Part shown: one piece after another, positions 62,526 to 64,000 of the stretch
Numbering within the stretch: position 1 is the first letter of the stretch
Layout of the letters: each line of letters starts with the position of its first letter
Origin: Melieria omissa
Lineage: Eukaryota; Arthropoda; Insecta; Diptera; Ulidiidae
DNA length: 64,000 nt
Reading direction: 5' to 3'
Assembly: GCA_963971225.1 (NCBI GenBank)
Contig: OZ020267.1
Location: 65,934,577-65,998,576 of the forward strand
Translations under genes and position numbers: made by a program
Notes under the pieces: model-generated
Database searches by the model: none
The model's input: only the letters and a program-made list of their open reading frames with translations
Told to the model about the DNA's origin: nothing

Positions 62526-63479
62526 CAAGCAAATTGAAATAGAAAAATAATTATTAAATACAAAATACGTTAGACAAGTGAACTATATTTCACAGCAGGT
62601 GTAACAGTTTAAGAGTAACTGAACGATGTACTGAAAGTTTGAAGTTTATTGAAGAGCATATTGTTGCATATTTAGCAGAGACACCAACCGCACAGGGTAG
62701 AGACAATTTGGGACGCGGTTGACTACGAGAAACGAATAGCGTTGCCAACCATTTTCATTCAAGTGACAGTCACTTTCAAACTGTGTGGTGAAAATGTTTA
62801 GATAGGCTAACACAATTTCAACAAAATTTGGCGCCCATAACGAAATATTGTCATTTTTTGCGCCAACATAAATCTGAAATATTAATTTTTTGTTCAAATT
62901 TAAAACAATTATAATTTTAAAATAAAACGTGGAGGTTTATCAGATTCCTAATGCCAATAAAAAAGGGTTATCCAGCTCGATTTCACTCTATGGTATTTTT
63001 TGATATGGTTTTTTTTATTTTTAATAATTTGTAGCTTTTTTCTTTTTCGAAAAACCTTTGCAAAATTGCGAATCTTAATTCTCTTAAATTTCTTAAAAAC
63101 AAAATAGCACAAAATTAAAACATATCTGCAAGAAACTTTATTCAAATATAACAAAGAGTTCAATATTGATATGAAATATAGCTCACTCTTTCTCTCTCTT
63201 TCTTTCACACTAATACATAAATAATATTTTAAACAACACAATGAATTTGGGTTTTTGTCAAGAAACCATAAATCGAATCCAAACAACACCGAATTAACGA
63301 AAACAAACTGCTATGTCTAAAATAAAACACTCTGAAAGGTGCTAATTAAGAAAACAAAAGACTTAAGCAACAAACGCGCTCAAGTGCATACGTTGAGCAA
63401 CGTAGCTGAAATCAAATATGAAGTCAGCAGCAAAATCGGAAAAACAGCACATAAATCATTTGACGAATTTAACCACGAC
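62526..63479. other. Probable intronic DNA upstream of the coding exons
   Basis: On the minus strand this leads into the pyrimidine-rich acceptor at 62520-62533. AT-rich with a TTTCTCTCTCTTTC stretch at 63188-63206. No upstream exon is recognisable in this stretch. Confidence 0.5.
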
Positions 63480-64000
63480 GTCCATACATAAAAAAATTTA
63501 GTAATAATAAAAAATTTATTGAAAAAACAAAAGAAAAAATAAAAAATTAAATAAAAAATAAAATAAAAAATTAAATAAAAACAATAAAAGATTTTGAATA
63601 ACTGAAATAAAATAAAGGGAAAAAAATATAAATAATAAAAAATAATGATAAAAAAAATTATAAAAAATTATAAAAAACTATTAGCATATTAAATTAAAAA
63701 GAAATGAAAACTAAATTAAAATTAAAATAAATATAAAATATAAAAATAAAATTAAAATAAATATAAAATATAAAGAAAAAATTAAAATAAAAAATTAAAT
63801 AAAAACAATGAAAGATTTTGAATAACTGAAATAAAATAAACAGAAAAAATATAAATAATAAAAAATAATAATTGAAAAAAATTATAAAAAATTATAAAAA
63901 ACTATTATCATATTAAATTAAAAAGGCAAAAAAATTATTTTTAATTTAATATGAAAAAAATTATAAATACAAAAATTAAAAAATCATCAAATATATAATC
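63480..64000. repeat. A-rich tract with 224 bp duplication, running off the edge
   Basis: After a run of AAATAAAA-type simple sequence, a segment containing AAGATTTTGAATAACTGAAA and ACTATTAGCATATTAAATTA occurs twice, at about 63571-63700 and 63795-63925. The tract reaches the end of the window. On the minus strand, the strand of the gene at 62 kb, it reads T-rich and would be intronic. Confidence 0.75.

Overview
The window looks like euchromatic but almost entirely non-coding DNA from a higher fly (brachyceran Diptera). A tephritid fruit fly is my best guess, not a demonstrated identification. The reasons are the AT-rich background, abundant CAA/GTT and CA/GT microsatellites, 60-70 bp introns with consensus GT...AG sites, and several mariner-type transposons including a DUF4817-type family common in insects. 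No bacterial gene layout, rRNA, intact tRNA or CRISPR array is visible.

Only one host gene is supportable: two short, in-phase, spliced exons on the minus strand at 62.1-62.5 kb. They encode a Pro/Gln/Met-rich, low-complexity stretch typical of a transcription or chromatin cofactor. I cannot name the gene. The upstream exon must lie beyond the right edge, or in sequence I could not recognise. The downstream exons would lie to the left, so much of this window may be one very large intron or the 3' flank.

Everything else is repeats and unique non-coding DNA. DNA transposons: a decayed full-length mariner (2256-3538), an N-terminal mariner fragment (4420-4880), an internally deleted mariner with perfect terminal inverted repeats (TIRs) (23115-23857), an internally deleted DUF4817/Tc1-like element (59918-60823), a 0.98 kb TIR element without transposase (29224-30206), a TTAA-flanked piggyBac-like MITE (51180-51659) and a TA-flanked 238 bp MITE with a second solo end (56637-56874 and about 57436-57462). 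A 1.9 kb composite at 13537-15404 consists of seven ~265 bp GC-rich tandem units between distinctive end sequences.

Tandem arrays are unusually numerous: a 239 bp dimeric array built on a palindrome (39250-40060), an 11-copy ~113 bp array (53575-54760), a set of conserved ~60 bp cores separated by variable AT spacers (26581-27835), a ~100 bp array (36660-37455), and 180 bp, 195 bp, 224 bp and 0.2 kb duplications. Kilobase-scale T-rich tracts (11.8-13.5, 18.8-19.7, 33.05-34.9 and 45.2-46.0 kb) create long Phe-rich open frames that are artefacts. I found no convincing new multi-gene system. The notable content is the set of MITE precursors caught at the internal-deletion stage and the organised satellite-like arrays.
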